Assembly: GCA_029256725.1 (NCBI GenBank)
Contig: JAQSXJ010000029.1
Span: 1 to 58,698, forward strand
DNA from: Anaerocolumna sp.
GTDB lineage: Bacteria; Bacillota; Clostridia; Lachnospirales; Lachnospiraceae
Reading direction: 5' to 3'
DNA: 58,698 nucleotides
The position numbers and the translations under genes were made by a program. This document shows, one piece after another, positions 1-8,587 of this stretch. Position 1 is the first letter of the stretch. Each line of letters opens with the position of its first letter. The notes under the pieces are model-generated. The model was given only the letters and a program-made list of their open reading frames with translations. It was not told the origin of the DNA and ran no database searches.

Positions 1-708
1 GGGAAATTAATGGAGACTCAGCAAATTGACTGGACGCCGGTTGAAGAAGTGGGCAGCATCGTTTATCTGGCAGTGGATGGTACTTATGCCGGTTACATAG
101 TCATATCGGACGAAATCAAACCTGACAGTAAAAAAGCCTTAAAAGAGTTAAAAGCCTTAGGCGTTAATCATACTGCCATGTTAACCGGTGACAATAAGAT
201 TGCAGGTGAAGCAATAGCAAGAGAAATCGGTCTTGACACCGTATACTCTGAACTTCTGCCTCATCAGAAAGCCGAACAGCTGGAGAAATTAGATAAGCAG
301 AGAAGAACAAAAGGGAAACTGGTCTTTGTTGGTGACGGTATTAATGATGCACCTGTGCTTGCAAGAGCCGACATTGGGATTGCCATGGGAGCTTTGGGTT
401 CTGATGCTGCCATAGAAGCAGCAGATGTTGTACTAATGACAGATGAACCCTCAAAAATTGTATCTGCTATTAAGGTTGCACGAAAAACACGTGCAATTGT
501 ATGGCAGAACATCCTATTTGCCATGGGTGTGAAGCTGTTATTTCTTGTCCTGGCTACTTTTGGCATCGCAACCATGTGGGAAGCTGTTTTCGGTGATGTA
601 ATAAATAAGAAGGATACACTGCCAATACAATTAAGCCGTGTATCCTTCTCCACATATTATAGCACATATCCCCGTTATCAAAAGTCTGCTTCAAAGAAAG
701 CCTTTTAA
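1..708 (+). CDS. Heavy-metal-translocating P-type ATPase (Cd/Zn/Pb type), 3' part only, altered C-terminus
   Basis: This is the C-terminal part of a P1B-type ATPase that exports soft metal cations across the cytoplasmic membrane. The reading frame is open from base 1 (G-K-L-M), so the gene starts before the window and the DKTGT phosphorylation loop is outside it. Counting from the first ATG at base 10, visible motifs are TGDN (about residues 59-62), the hinge motif GDGINDAP (108-115) and one membrane helix (about 166-186). Family members continue from the A-V-F-x-D-V stretch into a last helix and a short tail. Here the sequence after D-V is unrelated (starting INKKDT) and the last helix is missing. 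The frame then runs over a 12-bp hairpin. The protein may be non-functional. Metal specificity cannot be read from this fragment. Confidence 0.85.
   Translation, partial: GKLMETQQIDWTPVEEVGSIVYLAVDGTYAGYIVISDEIKPDSKKALKELKALGVNHTAMLTGDNKIAGEAIAREIGLDTVYSELLPHQKAEQLEKLDKQRRTKGKLVFVGDGINDAPVLARADIGIAMGALGSDAAIEAADVVLMTDEPSKIVSAIKVARKTRAIVWQNILFAMGVKLLFLVLATFGIATMWEAVFGDVINKKDTLPIQLSRVSFSTYYSTYPRYQKSASKKAF
608..649. terminator. 12-bp perfect inverted repeat, likely bidirectional terminator
   Basis: The arms at 608-619 and 638-649 (AGAAGGATACAC and its complement) are perfectly paired around an 18-nt loop. Read on the minus strand the hairpin is followed by a T-rich stretch, so it may end the heparinase-like transcript. 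It lies inside the altered 3' end of the ATPase frame. Confidence 0.6.
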
Positions 709-725
709 AATGCTCGATATAAAAC

Positions 726-2447
726 TTAACATTTTCTGTAGACAAAGGAAAGGTCTACGGTAAACTCCCTTTTCAGCTCTTTACTCTTTAACCCAATACG
801 ATAAGCTGTAACTTGTTCACCATAGTGGTTTTCAAAAGAAAATTCCTCAAGGCTGTAATCCAAAAGAGCTTTTTCGTAACAGAGAGTTAATATCCCCTCT
901 TTTCCTTGGATTATTATCTCTCCTTCTCTTGTTAGTCCTGGCTTTAGATAGCTTACAAAACCTTCCTCTATAGCAATCTCTTCTGTGGAAACCACTGAAT
1001 CTTTCAGTATTACAGATTCCTTTATCATATCTGATGAAATCTTTCGTTTCAGACTTCTAAGCTCAGGAAGGGCATACAACCTTTTAAGCTCCATGGTAAT
1101 ATCGGCAAATTCCTCATTTACAGAGACCGTTTCCACCTTGCATTCCACTGCACCGTCTACCTGCTCCTGTCCATTTATAAGCGGCAGATTATGATATCGT
1201 GATCTAGGTTGAACAAATTCATAGCGTTTTTCACCAAAATAGTCCGCTGTATAGCAGCCTGCACCCAGGTCAGCAAGGAAGAGTTCACCCTGAATAGCCA
1301 GTACAAAACTTCCTGTATCGTTATGATTGTGCTGCTCCATATTATTTCCACCCTTAACAGCTAAAAAACAACCATTCTTTCTTTGCAGCAGCCATTGCCT
1401 GTCAGGCAGATATACCCCTTCATCCTGTAGCTCTCTATGGAATATCCCTTTATCCGTCCACCATAGATTACGGCTGAGATGAGTAAAACGGTAACCGTTA
1501 TCAAAATCAAAGGGAGTTATATACTCACAGGCAGGTGTTCTAACTCCATATTCCTGCTGCAGATAAGACAGCAGCCCCGTAGGCAGAAAGCTTTTTGCAG
1601 CTACATCTGAAAAAGGAACAAAGGATTTTTCACTCATCTGTACAACTCTTGGAAACTCTGAGATTTTCTTTATTTTATTCATTACCGCTTCCTTCTGCTG
1701 ATATTCAGGATCCATTTCCTTTCGAAGGGCAATATAATAAATATAATATCCGAACCCATATACCCAATACCCGATTCCCTCTTCACAGGCACCATCTTCG
1801 CCAAAACTCTTCAAATAATTCACCAGTCCGATATCAACTTTTTGCAACAGCTTAAGTTTATAATCCCCCTCTGTCAGTAGTAAGGCAGCCATACCAACAG
1901 AACCGCAACAGACGGAACACCAGTTGCTTTGAACCGTTTCCCACCACCAGCTTCCAGCCAGAAAGGGTTCAAATATACGCTCTGTAATCCGTTTTCTTAT
2001 TTCATTTACCAGAAACGGATGAAGAATATTACTGTGAAGCTTTAAGATTTCCGCCAGTGTCTCTCCGGTTTCCGCTGCAAACAAATCAATCTGTGTCTCC
2101 GGTTTTTCCAGAAAATTATTCTTATCCTGGGGAAGGTGTGCCATTACGCACCAGGTAAATTCATTATTAACCGCCCATAGAAGTTCTTCAAAGTAATTTA
2201 CTGCCCTTTTATAATCACTTTCCGTTCTCTCATGATACTGCAGATATAAACAGAAAGCAGCTAATTGTTTTCTTCTCTCAAAGTATGCTAATTCTGACTC
2301 TCTTCTACTGCCCTTTTCAACAAAGGCCATATATCCGGAAAAAAGCAGCTGCGGAATACTTCCAATCATTGCCTCCAGTACGAGGTCATCAACCTGTTTT
2401 CTTAAATTAAGAGTAACCTCACTGTTCTCCCAACCCAGTATTTTCAT
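726..2447 (-). CDS. Heparinase II/III-like protein (putative polysaccharide lyase)
   Basis: Predicted heparinase II/III-family protein, a group of lyases that cleave uronic-acid-containing polysaccharides by beta-elimination. The N-terminal half is alpha-helical and Trp/Tyr-rich, as in the toroid domain of the family. The C-terminal half begins near the N-N-M-E-Q-H-N-H-N-D motif, followed by a GELFLADLGAG stretch, typical of the heparinase II/III beta-sandwich. There is no signal peptide, so it should act on imported oligosaccharides. I chose the ATG at 2447 because AGGTGG lies 9 nt upstream; an ATG at 2453 and a TTG at 2456 are also possible. It is the last gene of locus I, behind the YesM-type kinase. 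The substrate is unknown. Confidence 0.75.
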   Translation of the reverse strand: MKILGWENSEVTLNLRKQVDDLVLEAMIGSIPQLLFSGYMAFVEKGSRRESELAYFERRKQLAAFCLYLQYHERTESDYKRAVNYFEELLWAVNNEFTWCVMAHLPQDKNNFLEKPETQIDLFAAETGETLAEILKLHSNILHPFLVNEIRKRITERIFEPFLAGSWWWETVQSNWCSVCCGSVGMAALLLTEGDYKLKLLQKVDIGLVNYLKSFGEDGACEEGIGYWVYGFGYYIYYIALRKEMDPEYQQKEAVMNKIKKISEFPRVVQMSEKSFVPFSDVAAKSFLPTGLLSYLQQEYGVRTPACEYITPFDFDNGYRFTHLSRNLWWTDKGIFHRELQDEGVYLPDRQWLLQRKNGCFLAVKGGNNMEQHNHNDTGSFVLAIQGELFLADLGAGCYTADYFGEKRYEFVQPRSRYHNLPLINGQEQVDGAVECKVETVSVNEEFADITMELKRLYALPELRSLKRKISSDMIKESVILKDSVVSTEEIAIEEGFVSYLKPGLTREGEIIIQGKEGILTLCYEKALLDYSLEEFSFENHYGEQVTAYRIGLKSKELKREFTVDLSFVYRKC

Positions 2448-2496
2448 TGGCATCAACCACCTTTCTAATAAACCTGTGACAAGTAAAGAACTCTTA

Positions 2497-4287
2497 TCAA
2501 TGCAGTTTAACCATGGGAATTTTAATCAGTACCTCTGTACCAAGGTTTTCTTCCGATTCAATGCTAATTCCATACTCCATACCAAATACAATCTTAATTC
2601 TCTGATTCACATTATAGATACCGATATGGTCCTCCATCTGGTTCTCTCTGTCGTTTAATTTTTGGTTAATATCAGCTAAACGGAAGGGATTCATTCCAAC
2701 ACCATTATCATATACATGAAAGAGAATAGTTTCATTGTCACAAATTTCACCTCGAATTTTCAACAGCCCCTCTTTGCCCTTAGGTTTCAAACCATGGTAT
2801 ACTGCATTCTCAATAATAGGCTGAAGGCAGATCTTGATAATGGAATACTCTTTTATTCTTTCATCGATTTCCCATACGACTTTAAAGACATCTCCATATC
2901 TTAATTCCAGGATATTCAGATAATTCTGTGTATTATCAATTTCCTGCCCTATGGGAATGATGTAATCTCCCAGATACACATTATTCCGAAAGAGCTGGGC
3001 AAGGCTGTTAACGGCTCTTGATACGTTATTATCCCCTTTGGTTAAGTCAAATGCCATCCAATTGATAGTTTCCAGAGTATTATAGAGAAAATGAGGATTA
3101 ATCTGAGATTGCAGCATTGCAAACTGTGACTGATCCAGCATTTTTAATTTGCTCTCCAGTTCATCCTTCATAATCTCATTTGCCTGAATCTGCTTTAGTA
3201 TGGTACTAATAATATATCTAAGTTCATTCAGTCTGGCTTTTGCAGGATCACTGTAATCATTAAACTTCTGTGGTTCTTCCAATACCGTAATAATTTCAGC
3301 CACCGGCTTGTAGCTTCTGATTGCAGCAAAATAAGCAAATACAATACTCAGAACAACTAATAGTATAATAAGCAGCAGTATTTGTGATTTTAATTGATTT
3401 AATTTATTCTGATAATGAAACATAGAGGTAATGCTTATATAGGTAAAACCAAACTTAGCAGAGGGTGTTATGGAAATAACAGAATCCATCCCATCAATAT
3501 TTTTTATTACAGAAGTCTCACTACCACTCTCTACTATATCTTTTAAGTAAGAGACATCCTTAATCTCGTTACCAAACTGATTTTCCTCGCTGGACATTAT
3601 GATATTGCCGCTGTCATTGTAGAGATAGATTTTGCTTTGATTCTGATATTTTTCTGTAGTAATGATATTATGGAGTTTCTCACTGTTAATATTTAAAATA
3701 ACCGCACCCTTTTTCTCATGATCCATGATAATCGGTTTAATAATAGAAATAATCTTGGGGTAGTTATTATTCTTAAGCCTTGATATCGTACGACCGGAAA
3801 TATCCTCCAGCTTGTTGTACTCCTCCAACCAGGAAATATCCTTTAACTCCTTTAGTGGACTCTTTCTTTCACCAATATATACGGAGTTATTGTATTCCGA
3901 GTATACATAGATGGAGTCTATGTATTTATAGATCAAAGGAATTGCCTTTACTAATTGAGTGAATTCCTTCATGGATTTACTGTTAAGATCTGTAAACCAG
4001 TCATTTACCATAAACATCTGAACATTGTCATTGTAAGAAATATAGGTACAGAGCATATCGCAATCACTTAATAAGGTATCGGAAATATCCCTTACGCCAT
4101 AGAGCAAAGAGTTGTTTTCCATAATAATTTCATCTTTTGCGATACGCTCTACATTTCTGTAATATAAATCATTGAGCAGAAAAAAAGGAATGGAGAACAT
4201 AACAAAAACCAACAGGAATGTACGGATAAACATACTGTTGAATTTGTAGCTTTTTATATAAGACCATGTGTTGTTCTTTTTCTTCAA
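2497..4287 (-). CDS. Sensor histidine kinase, YesM/LytS type
   Basis: Membrane sensor kinase that should phosphorylate the adjacent AraC-type response regulator. Helix 1 (about residues 22-40) and helix 2 (about 302-323) flank an extracellular sensor region of some 260 residues. A HAMP-like linker and a short coiled coil follow. The His_kinase box is QINPHFLYNTLE with the phospho-acceptor histidine near 399. The ATPase N-box PIIENAVYHGLK and a glycine-rich D-N-G-V-G-M box are intact. Translation probably starts at a TTG preceded by AGGGGG at 7 nt, 19 bp after the regulator stop codon, so the two genes are co-transcribed. The pair presumably controls locus I. Confidence 0.9.
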   Translation of the reverse strand: MKKKNNTWSYIKSYKFNSMFIRTFLLVFVMFSIPFFLLNDLYYRNVERIAKDEIIMENNSLLYGVRDISDTLLSDCDMLCTYISYNDNVQMFMVNDWFTDLNSKSMKEFTQLVKAIPLIYKYIDSIYVYSEYNNSVYIGERKSPLKELKDISWLEEYNKLEDISGRTISRLKNNNYPKIISIIKPIIMDHEKKGAVILNINSEKLHNIITTEKYQNQSKIYLYNDSGNIIMSSEENQFGNEIKDVSYLKDIVESGSETSVIKNIDGMDSVISITPSAKFGFTYISITSMFHYQNKLNQLKSQILLLIILLVVLSIVFAYFAAIRSYKPVAEIITVLEEPQKFNDYSDPAKARLNELRYIISTILKQIQANEIMKDELESKLKMLDQSQFAMLQSQINPHFLYNTLETINWMAFDLTKGDNNVSRAVNSLAQLFRNNVYLGDYIIPIGQEIDNTQNYLNILELRYGDVFKVVWEIDERIKEYSIIKICLQPIIENAVYHGLKPKGKEGLLKIRGEICDNETILFHVYDNGVGMNPFRLADINQKLNDRENQMEDHIGIYNVNQRIKIVFGMEYGISIESEENLGTEVLIKIPMVKLH

Positions 4288-4306
4288 TTTATGTCCCCCT
4301 GATCTC

Positions 4307-5344
4307 CTACTTACAGCTCATGAACCTTCTGGCATAATCCTTGGGAGTGTATTTATAATATTCTTTGAAAATCCTAGCAAAATAACTGGGATCATGGTAT
4401 CCGCAGGCTTCACTGATCTCCGTAACCTTAAGGTTTTTCTCCAATAACTTCACTGCCTGCTCCATTCGAACTCGGAGCAGGTAATTACTGAAGGTCTCAC
4501 CTGTCTGCTTTTTAAAGAAGCGGCTGAAATATACGGTGCTAAAGAACATCTTATCAGCAACATCCTGTAAGGAAATGTCCTCATGGAGATGCTCATTCAT
4601 ATATTCCTTGATATCCTGAAGAAGAAATTCATTGGAGGCTTCTTCCTCATTTAATAACATTCCTGAAATCCGCTCCAGAATATCAAGAGCATTATCTTTT
4701 AAATCCTGCACATTATGTTGTGACAGTAATTGCTTTAAATTAAATTTATCCGCACTGAGTTGAAGCTTTAAGTAAAGATTAAGCTTATCAATAATTATCT
4801 CATACAAATCATAAACATACTGCCCGATATTAGTCGGTGAGTTATCCTTCACATCTTCAAAAACTGACAGCAAGATATCCACCGATTCCTTCTTCTTACC
4901 AGATAATATATTGGAATAGAATAATTTGATCTTATCCATAAACTGTACCTGGTCATTTTTTGCTCTGTCCTGATCCAGCTCCAGTTTCATCTGGGATAGT
5001 ACTTCTTTAAATTCTGCAAAGTTAGTGGGCTTTAGGATATAATTTTTCACACCGTATTGTATGGCAGATCTGGCATACTCGAATTCCCTGTAACCACTGA
5101 GCAAAATTACTTTAATGTAAGGTTTATTTTCAAAAATGTATTTTGCAAGCTCTATTCCTGATACGCGGTTCATCTTTATATCAGAAATAATTAGATCTAT
5201 ATCATTTGTTTTTATAAAATCGATAGCTTCTGAGCCATCACTGAAGCTATGCAATACCTTAAAGTCTTCAATTTCGGAATTGATGAAATTCGTAATTCCA
5301 CTACGGATTACGAGTTCGTCATCTACTGTGATTACCTGATACAT
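4307..5344 (-). CDS. Response regulator, AraC-type (YesN-like)
   Basis: Cytoplasmic response regulator paired with the downstream YesM-type kinase. An N-terminal receiver domain has the acidic pocket D-D-E at residues 8-10 and the phospho-acceptor Asp near 55 (I-S-D-I-K). A helical linker of about 120 residues follows. The C-terminal 100 residues form an AraC double helix-turn-helix (FSRFFKKQTGETFSNYL, then ARIFKEYYKYTPKDYARR). AGGAG lies 7 nt before the ATG. It probably activates the binding protein/permease operon of locus I, as such regulators commonly do; this is inferred from gene order. Confidence 0.92.
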   Translation of the reverse strand: MYQVITVDDELVIRSGITNFINSEIEDFKVLHSFSDGSEAIDFIKTNDIDLIISDIKMNRVSGIELAKYIFENKPYIKVILLSGYREFEYARSAIQYGVKNYILKPTNFAEFKEVLSQMKLELDQDRAKNDQVQFMDKIKLFYSNILSGKKKESVDILLSVFEDVKDNSPTNIGQYVYDLYEIIIDKLNLYLKLQLSADKFNLKQLLSQHNVQDLKDNALDILERISGMLLNEEEASNEFLLQDIKEYMNEHLHEDISLQDVADKMFFSTVYFSRFFKKQTGETFSNYLLRVRMEQAVKLLEKNLKVTEISEACGYHDPSYFARIFKEYYKYTPKDYARRFMSCK

Positions 5345-5475
5345 ACTTCATCTCCTCGTTGAATTTGCTGATATTAATCAGATTATTTTGTGCTGCGTTA
5401 AACAAAATCCAACTTATATATTTAACTATAGCACAAGGAAAAATACAAGTAAACTTTATGAATTTTGCTGTGCAC

Positions 5476-5489
5476 TGCAAACGTTAAAG
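5476..5489. promoter_or_regulatory. Candidate cre (CcpA) site upstream of the yesN-like gene
   Basis: The sequence TGCAAACGTTAAAG resembles the Gram-positive catabolite-responsive element TGWAANCGNTNWCA at most positions. It lies about 130 bp before the response regulator start and just downstream of the GH94 stop. It would link the sensor pair to carbon catabolite control. Single near-matches of this kind occur by chance. Confidence 0.3.
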
Positions 5490-5521
5490 TTCAGCTTCTT
5501 TGCATTTAAGTTTTTTGAAAC

Positions 5522-7801
5522 TTATATCTCTACTGAGAATTCCTTACGCCCTTCTACATGCTCCAAAAAGACTTTCTTACCTTTATTCTTAATTGTAATG
5601 TGGTATTTGCAGCCTCTGAACTCCCTGTCTATCTTAACTTCCGTCCATTCCTCCGGGATACAGGGAGCTATCTCAAGACCTTCCCACTTTGCTTTGATTC
5701 CCAGAATATATTGAGTAGCTGCCAGATACATCCAGGCTGCTGTTCCGGTCAGCCAGGAGACATTTGCCAGTCCGAACTTATCACTTTCCGGCCCGAAGAT
5801 ATTAGAGGCATAGACATAGGGTTCTGCTTTATAACGGTATTCACCGGCCTTATCCTGTACCACCATGGGCAGGAGCTGATGATAGTATTTATACGCCAGT
5901 TCGCTTCTTCCTAACATACATTCGGCTATAATAGCCCAGGTATTAGCGTGACAAAAGATACTCCCGTTCTCTCCGCAGCCTTTATTGTAGTGGGTAAGTG
6001 GGTCTTCTTTGGTAGGGTAATCCTTCATTGAAGGATGTATCTTCTTAATTCCATAGTCCGTATCCAGATGTTTTTTTACACTGTCCATAGCCTGCAGCTG
6101 TTTATCTGGATCTCCCATTCTGCTGATCACTGCCCAGCTTTGGGTATTCAGCCAGATTTTAGCCTGAGCTTCCGCTTCCGACCCTATAAAAGTTCCGTCA
6201 TCGGTAATACAGCGTCTGAACCACTCACCATCCCAGGCGATGGAATTTATAAGCTGCTTCTGCTCTTCGTATAATCTCAGATATGCTTTACCATCTTCCT
6301 TCATAAGCTGTGACAACTGAGCCATCATCGGCAGCACAGTTCCAAACTGCATGCTGGTCCAGATGCTTTCGCCTTTACCTTCTCTGCACACTTTATAAAG
6401 CATATCATTCCAGTCAGAGGAAAGCATAAGCGGAAATCCTCGCTCTCCAAGATTCTGTTTGGTAAATTCAATGGACTTTTTGATATGGTTCCAGACAGTA
6501 TCTTTTCCACCATCATAATAAGGAACTTCCGTTAACAGATAGTCAAGCTTTCCTTCCTCCATTGCAATATGATATACATCCATGACCAGCCATAGATGAT
6601 TATCGGAGTGAATTCTCTTAATCGGTTCCCAGCCTTCATTGGGATAGAAATAATGGTTGCAATGGCCATCCCTGTACTGCTGGGTGAATAGAGAATTCAA
6701 CTTCTCCTTCGCCCGGTTAAGATCAAGAGGTATCATTGCCAAAATATCCTGCGCTGTATCTCTGACACCAACTCCTCTAAAGGTACCTGTTGCATAATAA
6801 CTGATATTTCTGGAAAACTGGAAATTCCTCTCCATCTGATAGGGATTCCATATATTAATCATGGTTTCTGCTTCTTTATCAGGAAGTTCACATTTGAATT
6901 TCTCAAAGAAGGCTTCCCAATCCCCGGAAAGGGATTCAAAGGATTTTTCTACAAATCCCTTTTGTCTGCAGCTTTGTACAGATTTCATAACCTCTTCTTC
7001 TGTCATAGCTGTGCCAAGGAATATATTTATCTCTTTCTCTTCTCCTGCCTTAAGCTCCACCTCCAGCTGTAAAGCAAAACAAGGATCTCCGCCATATAAG
7101 GTGGAACCGGAGCAGGCATTATTCTCTACTCGGCAGGGATTTTCCTCACTTCTGTAGCTGCCGATGAATTCATCCCTGTCACAGTCAAAACCACTGACAG
7201 AAACATCACTGGCAAAGTATACTAAAGGGGTTTCAGCTGGTTTTGGCTGTTCCTCCACACCATAATGGTATATTAGGACATCTTCCCTGTTATATACCGA
7301 TAGCTGGTGCTTATTATAGCATTGCCATTGCAGCTCTCTCATAAATTCCATCATGCCTAATTCCACATAAGGATATATTGTTATTTTCTTATCCTCCGCA
7401 GACTTTAATTTCAAATTCCAGATCAGTGCATTTTCATACTTCCCCACCAGATAAGTAGTGGTTACCTCGAGATGATTCTTTCTTGCCTGGAACCTGGTAT
7501 AACCCATACCGTGAGTGGACTGCCACCAGTCGGGCTTATTCTTACAGGGTTCACTGGTGGGACACCAGATATCCTGACCATCATTAATATAAGTATAGAA
7601 ACCACTTCTGTCCGTAGGCAGATGAAAGAAACGGTAATGGTTGATTCGAAATATTTGAGGAGATTTATAAAAGGCTACGCCGCCTCCTGCCTGAGACATC
7701 ATGGTATGAAAGGTACCGTTGGATAGATAGTTCATCCAAGGAGTGGGAGTATTGTAATTATCAAAAGTTATCTCTTTTCTCTCATTATGAAATTGATACA
7801 T
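5522..7801 (-). CDS. GH94 family glycoside phosphorylase (cellobiose phosphorylase-like)
   Basis: Intracellular inverting phosphorylase that splits a beta-linked glucosyl, N-acetylglucosaminyl or glucuronosyl disaccharide with phosphate to give a sugar 1-phosphate. The 759-residue protein has an N-terminal beta-sandwich and a C-terminal (alpha/alpha)6 barrel, the normal family size. Visible motifs are GVRDTAQD (345-352), HSDNHLWL (398-405) and S-D-W-N-D (462-466), whose last Asp matches the family's general acid. A G-C-G-E-N-G-S-I-F-C-H-A-N stretch lies in the barrel. The ATG lies 17 bp inside the end of the SGNH hydrolase gene and follows GGAGA, indicating translational coupling. Substrate specificity cannot be set from sequence alone; the GH28-like and SGNH neighbours argue for an acetylated, possibly uronic, plant oligosaccharide. 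Confidence 0.85.
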   Translation of the reverse strand: MYQFHNERKEITFDNYNTPTPWMNYLSNGTFHTMMSQAGGGVAFYKSPQIFRINHYRFFHLPTDRSGFYTYINDGQDIWCPTSEPCKNKPDWWQSTHGMGYTRFQARKNHLEVTTTYLVGKYENALIWNLKLKSAEDKKITIYPYVELGMMEFMRELQWQCYNKHQLSVYNREDVLIYHYGVEEQPKPAETPLVYFASDVSVSGFDCDRDEFIGSYRSEENPCRVENNACSGSTLYGGDPCFALQLEVELKAGEEKEINIFLGTAMTEEEVMKSVQSCRQKGFVEKSFESLSGDWEAFFEKFKCELPDKEAETMINIWNPYQMERNFQFSRNISYYATGTFRGVGVRDTAQDILAMIPLDLNRAKEKLNSLFTQQYRDGHCNHYFYPNEGWEPIKRIHSDNHLWLVMDVYHIAMEEGKLDYLLTEVPYYDGGKDTVWNHIKKSIEFTKQNLGERGFPLMLSSDWNDMLYKVCREGKGESIWTSMQFGTVLPMMAQLSQLMKEDGKAYLRLYEEQKQLINSIAWDGEWFRRCITDDGTFIGSEAEAQAKIWLNTQSWAVISRMGDPDKQLQAMDSVKKHLDTDYGIKKIHPSMKDYPTKEDPLTHYNKGCGENGSIFCHANTWAIIAECMLGRSELAYKYYHQLLPMVVQDKAGEYRYKAEPYVYASNIFGPESDKFGLANVSWLTGTAAWMYLAATQYILGIKAKWEGLEIAPCIPEEWTEVKIDREFRGCKYHITIKNKGKKVFLEHVEGRKEFSVEI

Positions 7802-8453
7802 TCAGTTCTCCTTCAACACACTTTAACCATTCTCTGGCCATTAATTCATTACCAGCCATAGTTAGATGGATACCGTCTGGGGACCAGTGTTTTGCCGGTG
7901 CTTTCTTAAGTGCTTCCTCGAACATACTGCCAAAGGGTACAAAGATAGTCTGGTATTTCTCAGACAGAGCTTTTACGATGGCTCTTCTCTCCAGCATATG
8001 CTTGTTCCATATATCCCAGTTTTCAACAATATCTGTTGAATTCCCTGCTTCATTTATATCGGGTTTTAATAGGAAGGGCTCACAAAGCACAATCTTTGCC
8101 TGTGGCTTTGCCTGTTTTACTTCCTGCAGCATTCTGTCAAAGACAAATTCAAATTTTTCTGCATCTGCTCCCATATTCAGTCTTAAGGCATATCCGATAT
8201 CATTTACTCCGCATAAGATACTTAACACATCAAAGTCAATGTTTAGAGTATCTTCGATCCACCTGCCGTAAAGATCAGAAATTCTGTTACCGGCAATAGC
8301 CGTATTTTTGATCTGAATACCCGGATAGTCGCACATTAAGCTGGCTCCCAGGAAATTAACATAACCATCTCCCAGAATCCTGTTTTTGTCTTTTCCTTCT
8401 TTGTCTCTATTTGCATCTGTAATTGAATCTCCCTGGAATAATATTGTTTTCAT
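7785..8453 (-). CDS. SGNH/GDSL hydrolase (putative carbohydrate acetylesterase)
   Basis: Small cytoplasmic SGNH-fold esterase, likely removing acetyl groups from imported oligosaccharides. Block I is FQGDSITDANR with the nucleophile Ser near residue 10. Block II Gly and the block III G-V-N-D motif are present. Block V is D-G-I-H-L near the C-terminus, supplying the catalytic Asp and His. There is no signal peptide. AAAGGAG precedes the ATG by 7 nt. It lies between a GH28-like enzyme and the GH94 phosphorylase with overlapping frames, which fits deacetylation ahead of glycosidic cleavage. The substrate is inferred, not shown. Confidence 0.85.
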   Translation of the reverse strand: MKTILFQGDSITDANRDKEGKDKNRILGDGYVNFLGASLMCDYPGIQIKNTAIAGNRISDLYGRWIEDTLNIDFDVLSILCGVNDIGYALRLNMGADAEKFEFVFDRMLQEVKQAKPQAKIVLCEPFLLKPDINEAGNSTDIVENWDIWNKHMLERRAIVKALSEKYQTIFVPFGSMFEEALKKAPAKHWSPDGIHLTMAGNELMAREWLKCVEGELNVSIS

Positions 8454-8587
8454 ATAAAAACTCCTTTCTGTGTACTCTAGCTCTTATAACCTTACGTACT
8501 TCACTGATTCTTTTTTATATTTTTCATGAATAATATAATGTCTTATTTTTTATCTATTGTATAATCACTAACATTATTAAATAATCA

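Noticed and set aside
264..653. 129-codon minus-strand frame opposite the metal ATPase
   Set aside because: The plus-strand frame has clear P-type ATPase motifs; the antisense frame has none.
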